Assembly (NCBI GenBank): GCA_025350665.1
Contig: JANXXJ010000063.1
Coordinates: forward strand, 1 to 59,335
Length of the DNA: 59,335 bases
Direction of reading: 5' to 3'
Source of the DNA: Gemmatimonadota bacterium
GTDB lineage: Bacteria > Gemmatimonadota > Gemmatimonadetes > Gemmatimonadales > GWC2-71-9
Below, piece after piece: positions 46,974 through 55,434 of the stretch; the stretch's first letter is position 1, and every line of letters starts with the position of its first letter. Under the pieces are notes generated by a model. The model saw only the letters and a list, made by a program, of their open reading frames with translations, had not been told where the DNA came from and made no database searches. The position numbers and the translations under genes are program-made.

Positions 46974-48161
46974 ATGCCCACTCCACTTCGCGTTGCCGTC
47001 ATCGGCGCCGGCCGCTGGTCCGCCTCGGCCCACCTCCCCGGATTCTACCGGTCCCAGCTCTCGGAAATCGCGGTCATCTGCGACCTCGATCGCGAACTGG
47101 CCCTGAAACGAGCCGCCCAGTTCGGCGATCCCGAGGTGACGACCGATTACCGGACCATTCTGGCCCGGCCCGACATCGACATCATCGACATCGTCACCCG
47201 TGGCGATCACCAGGACCTGGTCTTCGAAGTCCTCGAGGCCGGCAAGCACTGTCTGGTCGAAAAACCGGTCTGTCACGACTATCGCGACGTCTGGCGAGCC
47301 CATCGACTGGCGGAATCCAAAGGCCTCAAGACCAAAGTCGGGCTCACCTTCCGGTATGCCCCGGCGATGATGTACGCCTTCGACCTGATCCGGCAGGGCT
47401 TCATCGGGGAGCCGTTCATTTTCAACGGCTACGAGCAGAACTCCCAGTGGCTCGACCCCGACAATCCAATGGACAAACGGATTCACAAGGCCAAACCGGT
47501 CAACGAGAAGCCCTGGGGGGTCGATCCGTCCCGCGAGGGGATCACGGTGTCCTCGCTCGAGGGTTATGGCGCCCCCACCATCGACATCGGCCTCGAAATG
47601 GTCGGCAGCGACCTCTCCCGCGTGATCGGCATCCTCGCCAACATGGTCAAGCACCGCCGCCGCACCAACCTCGACACCGCGCGGGAACGAATCAACATCG
47701 ACGACGCCGACATGTTCATGGGCGAGGCGGCCAATGGGGCCCTCTACTCGATGCAGTCGAGCTACGTGGCGGTGGGAAACTATCCGGGCATCGAAGCCAG
47801 GATCTCCGGATCGAAGGGCGCCATCAAAGTCCGGCTGGTCGAGGAGTTCGGCGTGATCCAGACGATCCACACCGCCACCGCCGAGAAGGTGGAGTTTGTT
47901 CAGCAGGAAATCCCGGCCCACTATTTTCCCCCGGGTTTCCGGACCGACGACCCGTGGAGCACGGCGTTCTACGGCAACCTGGTTCACAATTTCTGCCAGG
48001 AGATCGTGGCCGGCGGAGCCGAGAACCAGGGCAACTTCGCCCAGAGCGCCCGGGTTCAGGAGATCATCAACGGCGTCGCACTGTCCCACCGCGAACGCCG
48101 CTGGATCGACCTCCCGCTCGACACCACGCGGGACATTACCATTCAATCGAGCCCGTTCTGA
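46974..48161 (+). CDS. Gfo/Idh/MocA-family NAD(P)-dependent oxidoreductase
   Basis: 395 aa. N-terminal Rossmann motif RVAVIGAGRWSASAHLPGF, CDLDRELALKRAAQFG, and the sugar-dehydrogenase signature HCLVEKPVCHDY. Typical of dehydrogenases acting on sugars, inositols or related polyols. ATG 46974; a CTACCCTTGG stretch is 10-19 bases upstream and no Shine-Dalgarno is seen. Divergent to rho. The long ORF upstream of the ATG is antisense to rho and not coding. Confidence 0.93.
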   Translation: MPTPLRVAVIGAGRWSASAHLPGFYRSQLSEIAVICDLDRELALKRAAQFGDPEVTTDYRTILARPDIDIIDIVTRGDHQDLVFEVLEAGKHCLVEKPVCHDYRDVWRAHRLAESKGLKTKVGLTFRYAPAMMYAFDLIRQGFIGEPFIFNGYEQNSQWLDPDNPMDKRIHKAKPVNEKPWGVDPSREGITVSSLEGYGAPTIDIGLEMVGSDLSRVIGILANMVKHRRRTNLDTARERINIDDADMFMGEAANGALYSMQSSYVAVGNYPGIEARISGSKGAIKVRLVEEFGVIQTIHTATAEKVEFVQQEIPAHYFPPGFRTDDPWSTAFYGNLVHNFCQEIVAGGAENQGNFAQSARVQEIINGVALSHRERRWIDLPLDTTRDITIQSSPF

Positions 48162-48217
48162 CTATCCGGGGAGCGAGCCCCCATGACTGTTGATGGAAGG
48201 TGAGCCCTGACAACGGC

Positions 48218-49606
48218 ATGACCCCGCCAGCCCGACCGATCGATCGGCCCCTCGCCGAAGCGCTCGCCTCCCAGGCGATCGACCTGGGTGAATGGATCGG
48301 TGAAGGAGCGACCGCGATCGTCTATCGGGCCTCCGACCGGAAGCACGACCGGTCGCTGGCCGTCAAGGTCCTGCGGGATGCGGTCCCCACGGAGTTCGGG
48401 GCGGCCCGGTTCGCCAACGAAATCAAAATCAGCGCCCGCCTGCGGCACCCCGGCATCCTCCCCCTGATCGATTCGGGCCAGACCGCCGACGGCCGGGTCT
48501 ACTACCTGATGCCCTTCGCGGAAGGCGAGACCCTGGGGGCCCGGCTCGCCCGCGGGCCGCTGCCACTCAATGAGGCGATCCGGATGGCGGGGGAGCTGGC
48601 CGAGGCGCTCGCGTTTGCCCATCAGGCCGGGTATGTCCACCGGGACGTCAAGCCCGATAACATCATGATCGAGGCCGGCCGGGCCGTGCTGGCCGATTTC
48701 GGGCTGGCCCGCCGGATCGTGGCGACCAGCGTCGGACCCGGCTACCGGACGGAGCCCGGAATCGCGGTCGGCACGCCCGCGTACATGAGCCCCGAACAGC
48801 TGGCCGGCGAGGAACCGCTCGACGGTCGTTCGGATGTCTACGCGCTCGGCGTGGTTCTGTGCGAAATGATCACCGGGCGGTCGCCGTTCGCGGCCACCAA
48901 TACCCTCCGCATGATGACGGCCCGGTTCGATCCCAACAACTCGCTCAGCGAGATCCTCGCGCCGATCCCCGACCCCCTGAAACCCATCCTCCGAAGTGCC
49001 CTCGCCGTCGATCCCGCCCGGCGACCGACCGCCGACGAGTTCGTGGCGGCGCTGCGCCAGGTCGAATCGGGCGCCCGGCCCGGTGTTCCCACCCGGCCGG
49101 GTCGGCGCTGGCTCGGCGTCGGCATGGTGGCCCTGGCCCTCGGCGCCGGAGCCTGGTGGTCGCTCCGAGGCGTCACGACCCTCGATCCCCGGCGCGTTCT
49201 CGTGGCCGACTTCGCCAACGAAACCAATGACCCGTCCCTCGATCGGATCGGGCCGATCGCCGGCGACTGGATTTCGGCGGCCCTGGCCCCGATGTCGCGG
49301 CTCTCGATCCTGAACGGGGCCTTCATCCTCGGCGCCCCGCGGCGAACGGTGGGTCAGAACGAAGCCGCCACGTCGATCAGCCGGCTCCGGGTCGTGGCAG
49401 ACTCGAGCGGGGCCGGCACGGTCATCACGGGTTCCATTTACGGCACGCCGAGCCGTCTGGAACTGTTCGCCGAGGTCCTCGACGCCCGGAACGGACGCCT
49501 GCTTGGCGCCATGGGGCCGTTGACCGGCCGGGTGGGCGCACTCGACTCGCTGATGACCGAGCTGCGAAACCGGATCACCCCGATCGTCGCGTCACGGATC
49601 CCATGA
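48218..49606 (+). CDS. Ser/Thr protein kinase with periplasmic FlgO/TolB-like sensor domain
   Basis: 462 aa from ATG 48218 (GTG at 48200 also in frame, but the purine tract is adjacent to it). Kinase domain with GEGATAIVY (28-36), Lys50, HRDVKPDN (141-148) and DFG (160-162). One transmembrane helix (near 300, VGMVALALGAGAWW) then an extracytoplasmic domain, RRVLVADFANETNDPSLDRIGPI, ending SIYGTPSRLELFAEVLDAR, like the sensor part of other Gemmatimonadota kinases but without TPR repeats. The stop overlaps the next ATG (ATGA), so it is coupled to a plug-only TonB-like protein. Confidence 0.93.
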   Translation: MTPPARPIDRPLAEALASQAIDLGEWIGEGATAIVYRASDRKHDRSLAVKVLRDAVPTEFGAARFANEIKISARLRHPGILPLIDSGQTADGRVYYLMPFAEGETLGARLARGPLPLNEAIRMAGELAEALAFAHQAGYVHRDVKPDNIMIEAGRAVLADFGLARRIVATSVGPGYRTEPGIAVGTPAYMSPEQLAGEEPLDGRSDVYALGVVLCEMITGRSPFAATNTLRMMTARFDPNNSLSEILAPIPDPLKPILRSALAVDPARRPTADEFVAALRQVESGARPGVPTRPGRRWLGVGMVALALGAGAWWSLRGVTTLDPRRVLVADFANETNDPSLDRIGPIAGDWISAALAPMSRLSILNGAFILGAPRRTVGQNEAATSISRLRVVADSSGAGTVITGSIYGTPSRLELFAEVLDARNGRLLGAMGPLTGRVGALDSLMTELRNRITPIVASRIP

Positions 49607-51432
49607 TGACCGGCCAGGCCCGCCCGATGATCGCATGGACCGTCATGGCACTGGCGGCCGCCGGCAGTGCCGCCGCCCAGTCGGTCCGGGTCCACGTCGT
49701 CGAGGCCGAGACCAGGCAACCAGTCCCCGGCGCGATCGTCAGCGTCGTGGACGGGACCAATCGGCGGCTCGTCCAGGGCCTCACCGGTGAGTCGGGCCGG
49801 CTGGTCCTTCGCGCACCAACGCCCGGATCCTTCCGGCTCCGCGCCGACCGGATCGGCCACCCCGGGATCTGGAGCGAACCGTTCGATCTCGGCGACTCGA
49901 TCTCGATCGAATTGGTGATGCCCGTCGATCGCGTGACCCTGCCCGAGCTCACCGTCCGCGCCACGTCGAATTGCGAGCCCCGCGCCGACGGGGAACAGAC
50001 CGCAACGCTGTGGGAGGAAATTCGGAAGGCCCTCTCCGCCGGGCAGATCACGTCGGTCACGCAGAGCGTCGAGTTGGACGTGCAGCGGTTCCGACGCTAC
50101 CGGACCTGGTCGGGCAGCCTGCGGGCCGACAGCACGATCGAGGAGTACAGCACGCGGAGCTCACCCTTCGTCAGCCCCGCTCCGTCCGCGCTGCGGGCGG
50201 AGGGCTACATCCGGCAGTCTGGTGACCAGTATCAGTTTCGAGGGCCCGATGCGACGGTCCTGCTGTCACCGGAGTTCCTCGAAACCCACTGCTTCGAGCG
50301 GAAGGCGTCTCGGAATACCCCGGGACTCGTAGGGCTGGGATTTCGCCCGACCCGGGAGGTCGAGCTCCCCGACATCCAGGGAACATTGTGGGTCGATCGT
50401 GGCACGCTCGAGCTCCACCACCTCGACTTCGAATTTCAGAACGCGCCCCCTGCGGTCCGCGCCCCCGGCATCGGCGGACGGGTGGAGTTCGAGCGGCTCG
50501 CCACCGGGAGCTGGATCATCCGGGACTGGTACATCCGGAGCCCCGACCGAGTCGTCATCGCTCGCCGCGGGGCCTCGCCGCTGGATGCCGTTCGGGACAG
50601 CATCGTCGGCTATGTCGACGAGGGAGGCACTGCGCGCCCGGTAGGGGATGTCCGGACGGCGCTCCGGGAGACCGCAGCCAACGTGCGCGAGGCCACTCGG
50701 ACGTCAGGAGACCTGCGAGGGCGGCTGGTCTCCCCCGAAGGCACGCCGATCGCCGGGGCCCTGATTGCCGTCGCGGAGACGGATTCCGTCTACACCAGCG
50801 GGGGCGACGGGCGTTTCGAGGTGCGCGACCTGCCGTCCGGCCGGCTCCAGGTCCGAATCCGTGCCATCGGGTTCCGGCCGTTCGGCGCCGAATTCGCCCT
50901 GTCGAGCGGGCGGCGGTTGATCGACACGACCCTGATCCTGCAGCACTCGGCCCAGATCCTCGATTCGGTCGTCGTGACCGCCAGGGCGACGACGTTCGAA
51001 GCCGGGAAGATGGCTGACGTCGAGCGCCGGATGAAATCAGGCTTCGGGCGGTTCATCACCCGGACCGCGCTGCACGACCCGCTCCAGGGCGGCCTGGACA
51101 CTCAGCTCCGCCGATTCGCCCGGATGCGGCTGGCGCCGTTGTGTCACGGGATCGGCCTGGGCGCGATGTCCGCCACGCGCGGCGACTCGCCGATCGGTGT
51201 GAACTGTCACCCCCAGGTTCTCACCGGGTGTTTCATGGCGGTGTTCATCGACGGGGCCTTGTACTGGTCACCGGACATGGGCGCGGTGGCCGAGCCGCCG
51301 GATCTGACCAAGTTCAACCCGCTCGACCTGGAAGCAGTCGAGGTCTACCGGAGCGACGCCGAGCTGCCGATCGAGTTCGGCGGTACCAACGCGTCATGCG
51401 GCGTTTTGCTGCTCTGGACTCGGGTCGGATGA
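49603..51432 (+). CDS. Exported protein with two CarboxypepD_reg domains and a TonB-plug-like end, no barrel
   Basis: 609 aa. Signal peptide AWTVMALAAAGSAAAQ. A first CarboxypepD_reg domain (about 28-108) and a second (about 363-445, LRGRLVSPEGTPIAGALIAV) flank a middle region I do not recognise (EYSTRSSPFVSPAP to DWYIRSPDRVV). After the second domain comes a segment GCFMAVFIDGALYW and LDLEAVEVYRSDAELPIEFGG, resembling the plug of SusC proteins, and the protein ends CGVLLLWTRVG. There is no beta-barrel, so it cannot be a transporter by itself. ATG 49603 overlaps the kinase stop. Confidence 0.85.
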   Translation: MMTGQARPMIAWTVMALAAAGSAAAQSVRVHVVEAETRQPVPGAIVSVVDGTNRRLVQGLTGESGRLVLRAPTPGSFRLRADRIGHPGIWSEPFDLGDSISIELVMPVDRVTLPELTVRATSNCEPRADGEQTATLWEEIRKALSAGQITSVTQSVELDVQRFRRYRTWSGSLRADSTIEEYSTRSSPFVSPAPSALRAEGYIRQSGDQYQFRGPDATVLLSPEFLETHCFERKASRNTPGLVGLGFRPTREVELPDIQGTLWVDRGTLELHHLDFEFQNAPPAVRAPGIGGRVEFERLATGSWIIRDWYIRSPDRVVIARRGASPLDAVRDSIVGYVDEGGTARPVGDVRTALRETAANVREATRTSGDLRGRLVSPEGTPIAGALIAVAETDSVYTSGGDGRFEVRDLPSGRLQVRIRAIGFRPFGAEFALSSGRRLIDTTLILQHSAQILDSVVVTARATTFEAGKMADVERRMKSGFGRFITRTALHDPLQGGLDTQLRRFARMRLAPLCHGIGLGAMSATRGDSPIGVNCHPQVLTGCFMAVFIDGALYWSPDMGAVAEPPDLTKFNPLDLEAVEVYRSDAELPIEFGGTNASCGVLLLWTRVG

Positions 51433-51520
51433 CGGGGCGGACACTGTGAAGACAACCTCACACCGGGTTGCAGGCCCGGATATGCCTCTCCGGGTAGGTT
51501 GAATCTCCCCCGGAGGTTCC

Positions 51521-52105
51521 ATGCGTCGCATTCTGCTCGCCTATGGCACGACGGACGGTCACACCGCCAGGATCGCGGCCACGGTTGCCAACAAACTCAA
51601 GGCCATGGGAGCGCAGGTCGATGTGCGCACCGGCCAGGACGCCCTGACCAACTGGCTGCTGCCCGAGGACTACGAGGGCGTGGTCGTGGCGTCCTCGATC
51701 CACGCTGGCGGCTTCCAGCGATCCGTGAAAACCTGGGTGACCCACCACCATCAGGCCCTGAACGCCCGCCCGACCCTGTTTCTGCCGGTGTGCCTCGCGG
51801 TGCTCCAGAAAGACCCGAAGGTCGAAGCCGAGTTGCGGGGAATCGTGGACGGGTTCCTGAAGCATGCAGGCTGGAGTCCGACGGTCACCCGTCCGGTGGC
51901 CGGCGCCCTGCTGTACACCCGGTACGGCTGGTTTAAGCGAATGATCATGAAACGGATCGCGCGCAAGGCGGGCGGGGATACCGACACGACGAAAGACTGG
52001 GTGTACACCGACTGGAAGGATCTCGATCGGACCGTGGGCGCGTTCTATCAGGCCGTGGCGCCGCCGGCCGAGAGCCGCACCCTGGCCGGAGCCGGGAGCC
52101 GTTAG
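51521..52105 (+). CDS. Flavodoxin-domain protein, HemG-like
   Basis: 194 aa. FMN-binding loop LLAYGTTDGHTARIA at the N terminus and VVVASSIHAGGFQRSVKTWVTHHH, the mark of HemG-type protoporphyrinogen oxidases, plus LFLPVCLAVLQ. HemG couples protoporphyrinogen oxidation to the quinone pool; other members are general flavodoxins. An ideal Shine-Dalgarno (GGAGGTT, 51512-51518) precedes ATG 51521. Converges with the amidohydrolase gene by a four-base overlap. No other heme genes are adjacent. Confidence 0.88.
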   Translation: MRRILLAYGTTDGHTARIAATVANKLKAMGAQVDVRTGQDALTNWLLPEDYEGVVVASSIHAGGFQRSVKTWVTHHHQALNARPTLFLPVCLAVLQKDPKVEAELRGIVDGFLKHAGWSPTVTRPVAGALLYTRYGWFKRMIMKRIARKAGGDTDTTKDWVYTDWKDLDRTVGAFYQAVAPPAESRTLAGAGSR

Positions 52106-53325
52106 CGGCGTCCGGTCCAGCGGTAGACCACGCCGCCTTTCATCACGAACACCACCCGCCGAACCGCCGAGAGGTCCTCCCGGGGATCGCCGTCGAGCGC
52201 AATCAGGTCCGCCTGATACCCGGCCCCGATCGACCCGATCTCCGACCCCAGACCTAACGACTCCGCCGCGAGCGATTCCGCCGACACCAGCGCGTCCATC
52301 ACCGGCTGCCCGCACGTCACCACCCGCCCGAAGAACTCCTCGGCGTTCCGGCCGTGGGCGCCGGCCGTCGCGTCGGTGCTGAAGACCATCTTCGTCCCCG
52401 GTGTAGTCATTGCATGGCGGCAGATCACCGAATCGAGCGGGAGATCGCGCGCCATGATCGCGAAGCCCTCCTCGGTGTAGTTGCCGATGCCGAGGTAATG
52501 GGCCTTGTTCTCGAGATAGTTCTGGGTCACCAGCCCCAGCTGCGGACTGAAGTACACCCCCGCCTTCGCCACTGCCGCCACGTCATCGGCCGAACCATAG
52601 GTGGCGTGCTCGACCTGGGTACATCCGGCCAAGGCCGCCTCCCTGATTTGCGATCGGTAGGCGTGCACCATCGAACGGAGGCCCAGGCGCTTCGCCTCGC
52701 CGCACAGGATGGCTAACTGTTCGCGGGTGAGCGTCGGACCCGCCCCGACCCGCATGCTCTTTGAGGAGAAGATCTTGATCAGATCGGCGCCCTGCCGCGC
52801 CCGCTCCTGGACCATGGCGCGAAGCTGGTCCGGCGTGCCGGTCGAATCGCCGCGGCCGAAGATCGGCTCGAGCGAGGTCAGGAGGCGGGGACCGGGCAGC
52901 CCGCGCGTGATGGCTTCCCGGAGCGGAAGGTCCAAAGCCTCGCCGACACTCTGGACGGTCGTGAAGCCGCCCATCAGCGTGCGCCACGCATTGGCGGCCG
53001 CGCCAAGAGTTTGATCGGCGGGGCTCTCGCTCTCGGTCGCCAGGCGCCCGTCCCGACCGAAGTGGGAGCCAATGTGAACGTGGGTGTCGATCCAGCCCGG
53101 CAGCACGGTGAGCCCGCGAAGATCGTAGGTCACGCCGCCGGCCTTGGGATCCAGCCCGGCGATCTTGCCCTGCTCGATCACGATCCGGGTCGGCGCCAGC
53201 ACGCCGCCGCGGCCGTCGAAAATCCGATCGGCCTCGATCACGGTCCTCGCGACCGGTGCCTGCGCCCCAACCGCGGCCGGCATCAATCCCAGGACCAGGA
53301 CGGCGCGAACGATCGACACGGTCAC
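52102..53325 (-). CDS. Secreted imidazolonepropionase-like amidohydrolase
   Basis: 407 aa, beginning at GTG 53325, one base after the helicase stop (GTG 53319 is also possible). Signal peptide SIVRAVLVLGLMPAAVGAQ. Metal site THVHIGSHFGRDG, a region KIFSSKSMRVG where a carbamylated-Lys-type position could be, then MVHAYR, CTQVEHATYG and the Asp in VFSTDATAGAHG. It hydrolyses C-N bonds of cyclic or linear amides; the substrate is unknown. It resembles the enzyme at 4228 only in family. GAGGTGA lies just upstream. Possibly co-transcribed with the helicase. Confidence 0.9.
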   Translation of the reverse strand: MTVSIVRAVLVLGLMPAAVGAQAPVARTVIEADRIFDGRGGVLAPTRIVIEQGKIAGLDPKAGGVTYDLRGLTVLPGWIDTHVHIGSHFGRDGRLATESESPADQTLGAAANAWRTLMGGFTTVQSVGEALDLPLREAITRGLPGPRLLTSLEPIFGRGDSTGTPDQLRAMVQERARQGADLIKIFSSKSMRVGAGPTLTREQLAILCGEAKRLGLRSMVHAYRSQIREAALAGCTQVEHATYGSADDVAAVAKAGVYFSPQLGLVTQNYLENKAHYLGIGNYTEEGFAIMARDLPLDSVICRHAMTTPGTKMVFSTDATAGAHGRNAEEFFGRVVTCGQPVMDALVSAESLAAESLGLGSEIGSIGAGYQADLIALDGDPREDLSAVRRVVFVMKGGVVYRWTGRR

Positions 53326-53326
53326 C

Positions 53327-55087
53327 TCAGGTGGGCCGCCGGGTGGCCTGGTCGCGCCGGACCGTGAGGCGTTTGCCCTTGACCTTGGTGGCCCGGAGCG
53401 CGGTGACCACGGCGTCCACCGACTCATCGGGCAACTCCACCAGCGAAAAGTTGTCGGTGATTTCAATGCCGCCGATGGCGGCGGCCGCGATCCCGGCCTC
53501 GTTCACGATCGCGCCGACCAGGTCGGCCGGGCGCATGTTGGCCTTGCGGCCCGCGCCGACGTAGATCCGCGACATCCCCGCCGTCCGGCGCTTGGCGCGG
53601 GACGGGGCCACGGGCCGCTCGCCCGCCCGGGGCGCGGAAGCCTTCGGCGCGGAAGCCCTCGGTCCGGAAACCAAAGGCGCAGACGCATGAACGGTGTACG
53701 CCCCGGGGGCCGAGGCCCGGACAGCCCGCTCCGGCGGCGGCGACATGTCCACGATGGGCGGCCCGCTCTCTTCCTCCGCCGGTCCCGCCGTCGCCTCGTG
53801 GGCCAGCTGCACCGCCGCCGCCGCGATGTCCATCACGTCGAACTCGCCCGCCAGCGATTCCACCACGACCCGGTAGCTCTCCAGCCCCTCCCCGATGATC
53901 GCCTCGCGGAGCGATGCTCGCGTCACCTCGAGGCGCTTGGCCCGGACGTCGAACACCGTCGGGAGCCGGGCGATTTCGATCTTCTGCCCGGTCACCTGCT
54001 CGATGTTGCGGAGCATCCGGTGTTCGCGGGGCTCCGCCAGCGTGATGGCCACACCTTCGCGGCCTGCCCGCCCCGTGCGCCCGATCCGGTGCACGTACGC
54101 GCCCGGAGACTCGGGAACATCGAAGTTCACCACATGGCTCAACTGCTCGATGTCGAGCCCGCGGGCGGCGACGTCGGTCGCGATCAGCAGATCGAGCACG
54201 CCCGTCCGGGTCCGCTTCATCACCCGATCGCGCTGCATCTGGGTCATGCCGCCATGCAGCGCCTCGGCCTGATAACCCCGGCCGCCGAGACTTTCCACCA
54301 GACCGTCCACCTCGGTCCGGGTCCGGCAGAACACCAGCGCCAGGGTCGGCATCTCGAGATCGAGGACCCGGCCCAGCGCCGCCACCTTCTGCGCCCGGGT
54401 CACCATGTACGCCGTCTGACGGGTCTTGGGCAGCTTGCCGGCCGCGACCTTCTTCTGCTCGAGCAGCACCCGGACCGGGTTCTTGAGGTGCCGGTTGGCG
54501 ATGGTGATGATCCGGGCCGGCAGCGTCGCGGAAAAGAGCGCGGTCTGCCGCTCCGCCGGCGCCGCCGCGAGAATCGCCTCGAGGTCCTCGGCGAATCCCA
54601 TGTCGAGCATCTCGTCGGCTTCGTCCAGCGCCAGCGACACCAGGCCGCTCAGGTCGAGCGTGCCGCGGCGGATGTGGTCGAGGGCCCGGCCAGGCGTGGC
54701 AATCACCACATGCACGCCACGCCGGAGGGCCCGGATTTGCTGGTCGAAGGCCTGCCCGCCGTAGATCGGCACGGTCTGCGCCCCAAACGCCCGTCCGTAC
54801 CGGTGGAATGCCTCCGCCACCTGCATGGCCAGCTCGCGGGTCGGCACCAGCACCAGCACGGCCGGCCGTGACGAGGGTGGTGCCCCGGGCGGCAGCCGTT
54901 GCAGCAGCGGCAGCGCGAAGGCCGCCGTCTTGCCAGTGCCGGTCGCCGCCTGCCCGAGCAGGTCGCGTCCCGCCAGAAGAGGCGGAATCGCCTCGCGCTG
55001 AATCGGCGTGGGCTCCTCGTAACCGAGGGCCGTGAGCGCTTCGCCCAGTGCGGGAGCGATACCGAGGTCTGCGAATGTGGTGGTCAT
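53327..55087 (-). CDS. DEAD-box RNA helicase with DbpA-type RNA-binding domain
   Basis: 586 aa. Q motif region FADLGIAPALGEALTALGYEEPTPIQ, motif I ATGTGKTA, Ia PTRELA, II DEAD (in LALDEADEML), III SATLPA, V LLIATDVAARGLD and VI HRIGRTGRAGR. Then a linker with repeated ASAP units (about 455-500), low-complexity Ala/Pro, and a C-terminal DbpA/CsdA-type RRM (RIYVGAGRKANMRPADLVGAIVNEAGI). ATP-dependent RNA unwinding in ribosome assembly or mRNA turnover. Full length for CsdA-type proteins. Another long ORF, 53463-55127 in a shifted frame, is a shadow. Confidence 0.96.
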   Translation of the reverse strand: MTTTFADLGIAPALGEALTALGYEEPTPIQREAIPPLLAGRDLLGQAATGTGKTAAFALPLLQRLPPGAPPSSRPAVLVLVPTRELAMQVAEAFHRYGRAFGAQTVPIYGGQAFDQQIRALRRGVHVVIATPGRALDHIRRGTLDLSGLVSLALDEADEMLDMGFAEDLEAILAAAPAERQTALFSATLPARIITIANRHLKNPVRVLLEQKKVAAGKLPKTRQTAYMVTRAQKVAALGRVLDLEMPTLALVFCRTRTEVDGLVESLGGRGYQAEALHGGMTQMQRDRVMKRTRTGVLDLLIATDVAARGLDIEQLSHVVNFDVPESPGAYVHRIGRTGRAGREGVAITLAEPREHRMLRNIEQVTGQKIEIARLPTVFDVRAKRLEVTRASLREAIIGEGLESYRVVVESLAGEFDVMDIAAAAVQLAHEATAGPAEEESGPPIVDMSPPPERAVRASAPGAYTVHASAPLVSGPRASAPKASAPRAGERPVAPSRAKRRTAGMSRIYVGAGRKANMRPADLVGAIVNEAGIAAAAIGGIEITDNFSLVELPDESVDAVVTALRATKVKGKRLTVRRDQATRRPT

Positions 55088-55200
55088 TGTCTGGCCAATC
55101 TAACGGATGGGGGCGATTCGGCCCCATTCCACGGCTTCACCGCCCCTTCACTCATTGGGCGCTACCATGCAGGGTGAAGCGGCAGCCCTGGGAGGGCCCC

Positions 55201-55434
55201 ATGTCGAAGCTGATGGACAAACTCACCGGCGCGCCGAGGACGGCGCTCAAGAAGGCCTACAAGAAGGTGGAAACCGAGGTACTGGCCGCGGAAGGACGTC
55301 GTTCTCTGGAACGAAAGAAGGCGGTCGCCAAGGCGGTCACGAAGCGAGCGGCAAAAGCCGCCCTGATGGCCGGGGCCATGGCAGCCGCCTCCGTGGTGGT
55401 TCGGGAGATCCGGAAGCGCCGCGCCCCGGGCTAG
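55201..55434 (+). CDS. Small basic hypothetical protein
   Basis: 77 aa, Lys/Arg/Ala-rich: LMDKLTGAPRTALKKAYKKV, then KKAVAKAVTKRAAKAALMAG and a short hydrophobic run GAMAAASVVVREIRKRRAPG. Predicted mostly helical, with a possible single membrane or DNA-contacting stretch. ATG 55201 follows GGGAGGG by four bases, a good ribosome site. No family recognised. Convergent with the aminotransferase, the stops overlapping by four bases. Confidence 0.6.
   Translation: MSKLMDKLTGAPRTALKKAYKKVETEVLAAEGRRSLERKKAVAKAVTKRAAKAALMAGAMAAASVVVREIRKRRAPG

Noticed and set aside
53463-55127. 554-residue minus-strand ORF in a shifted frame
   Set aside because: Overlaps the DEAD-box helicase on the same strand in another frame; no family sequence.
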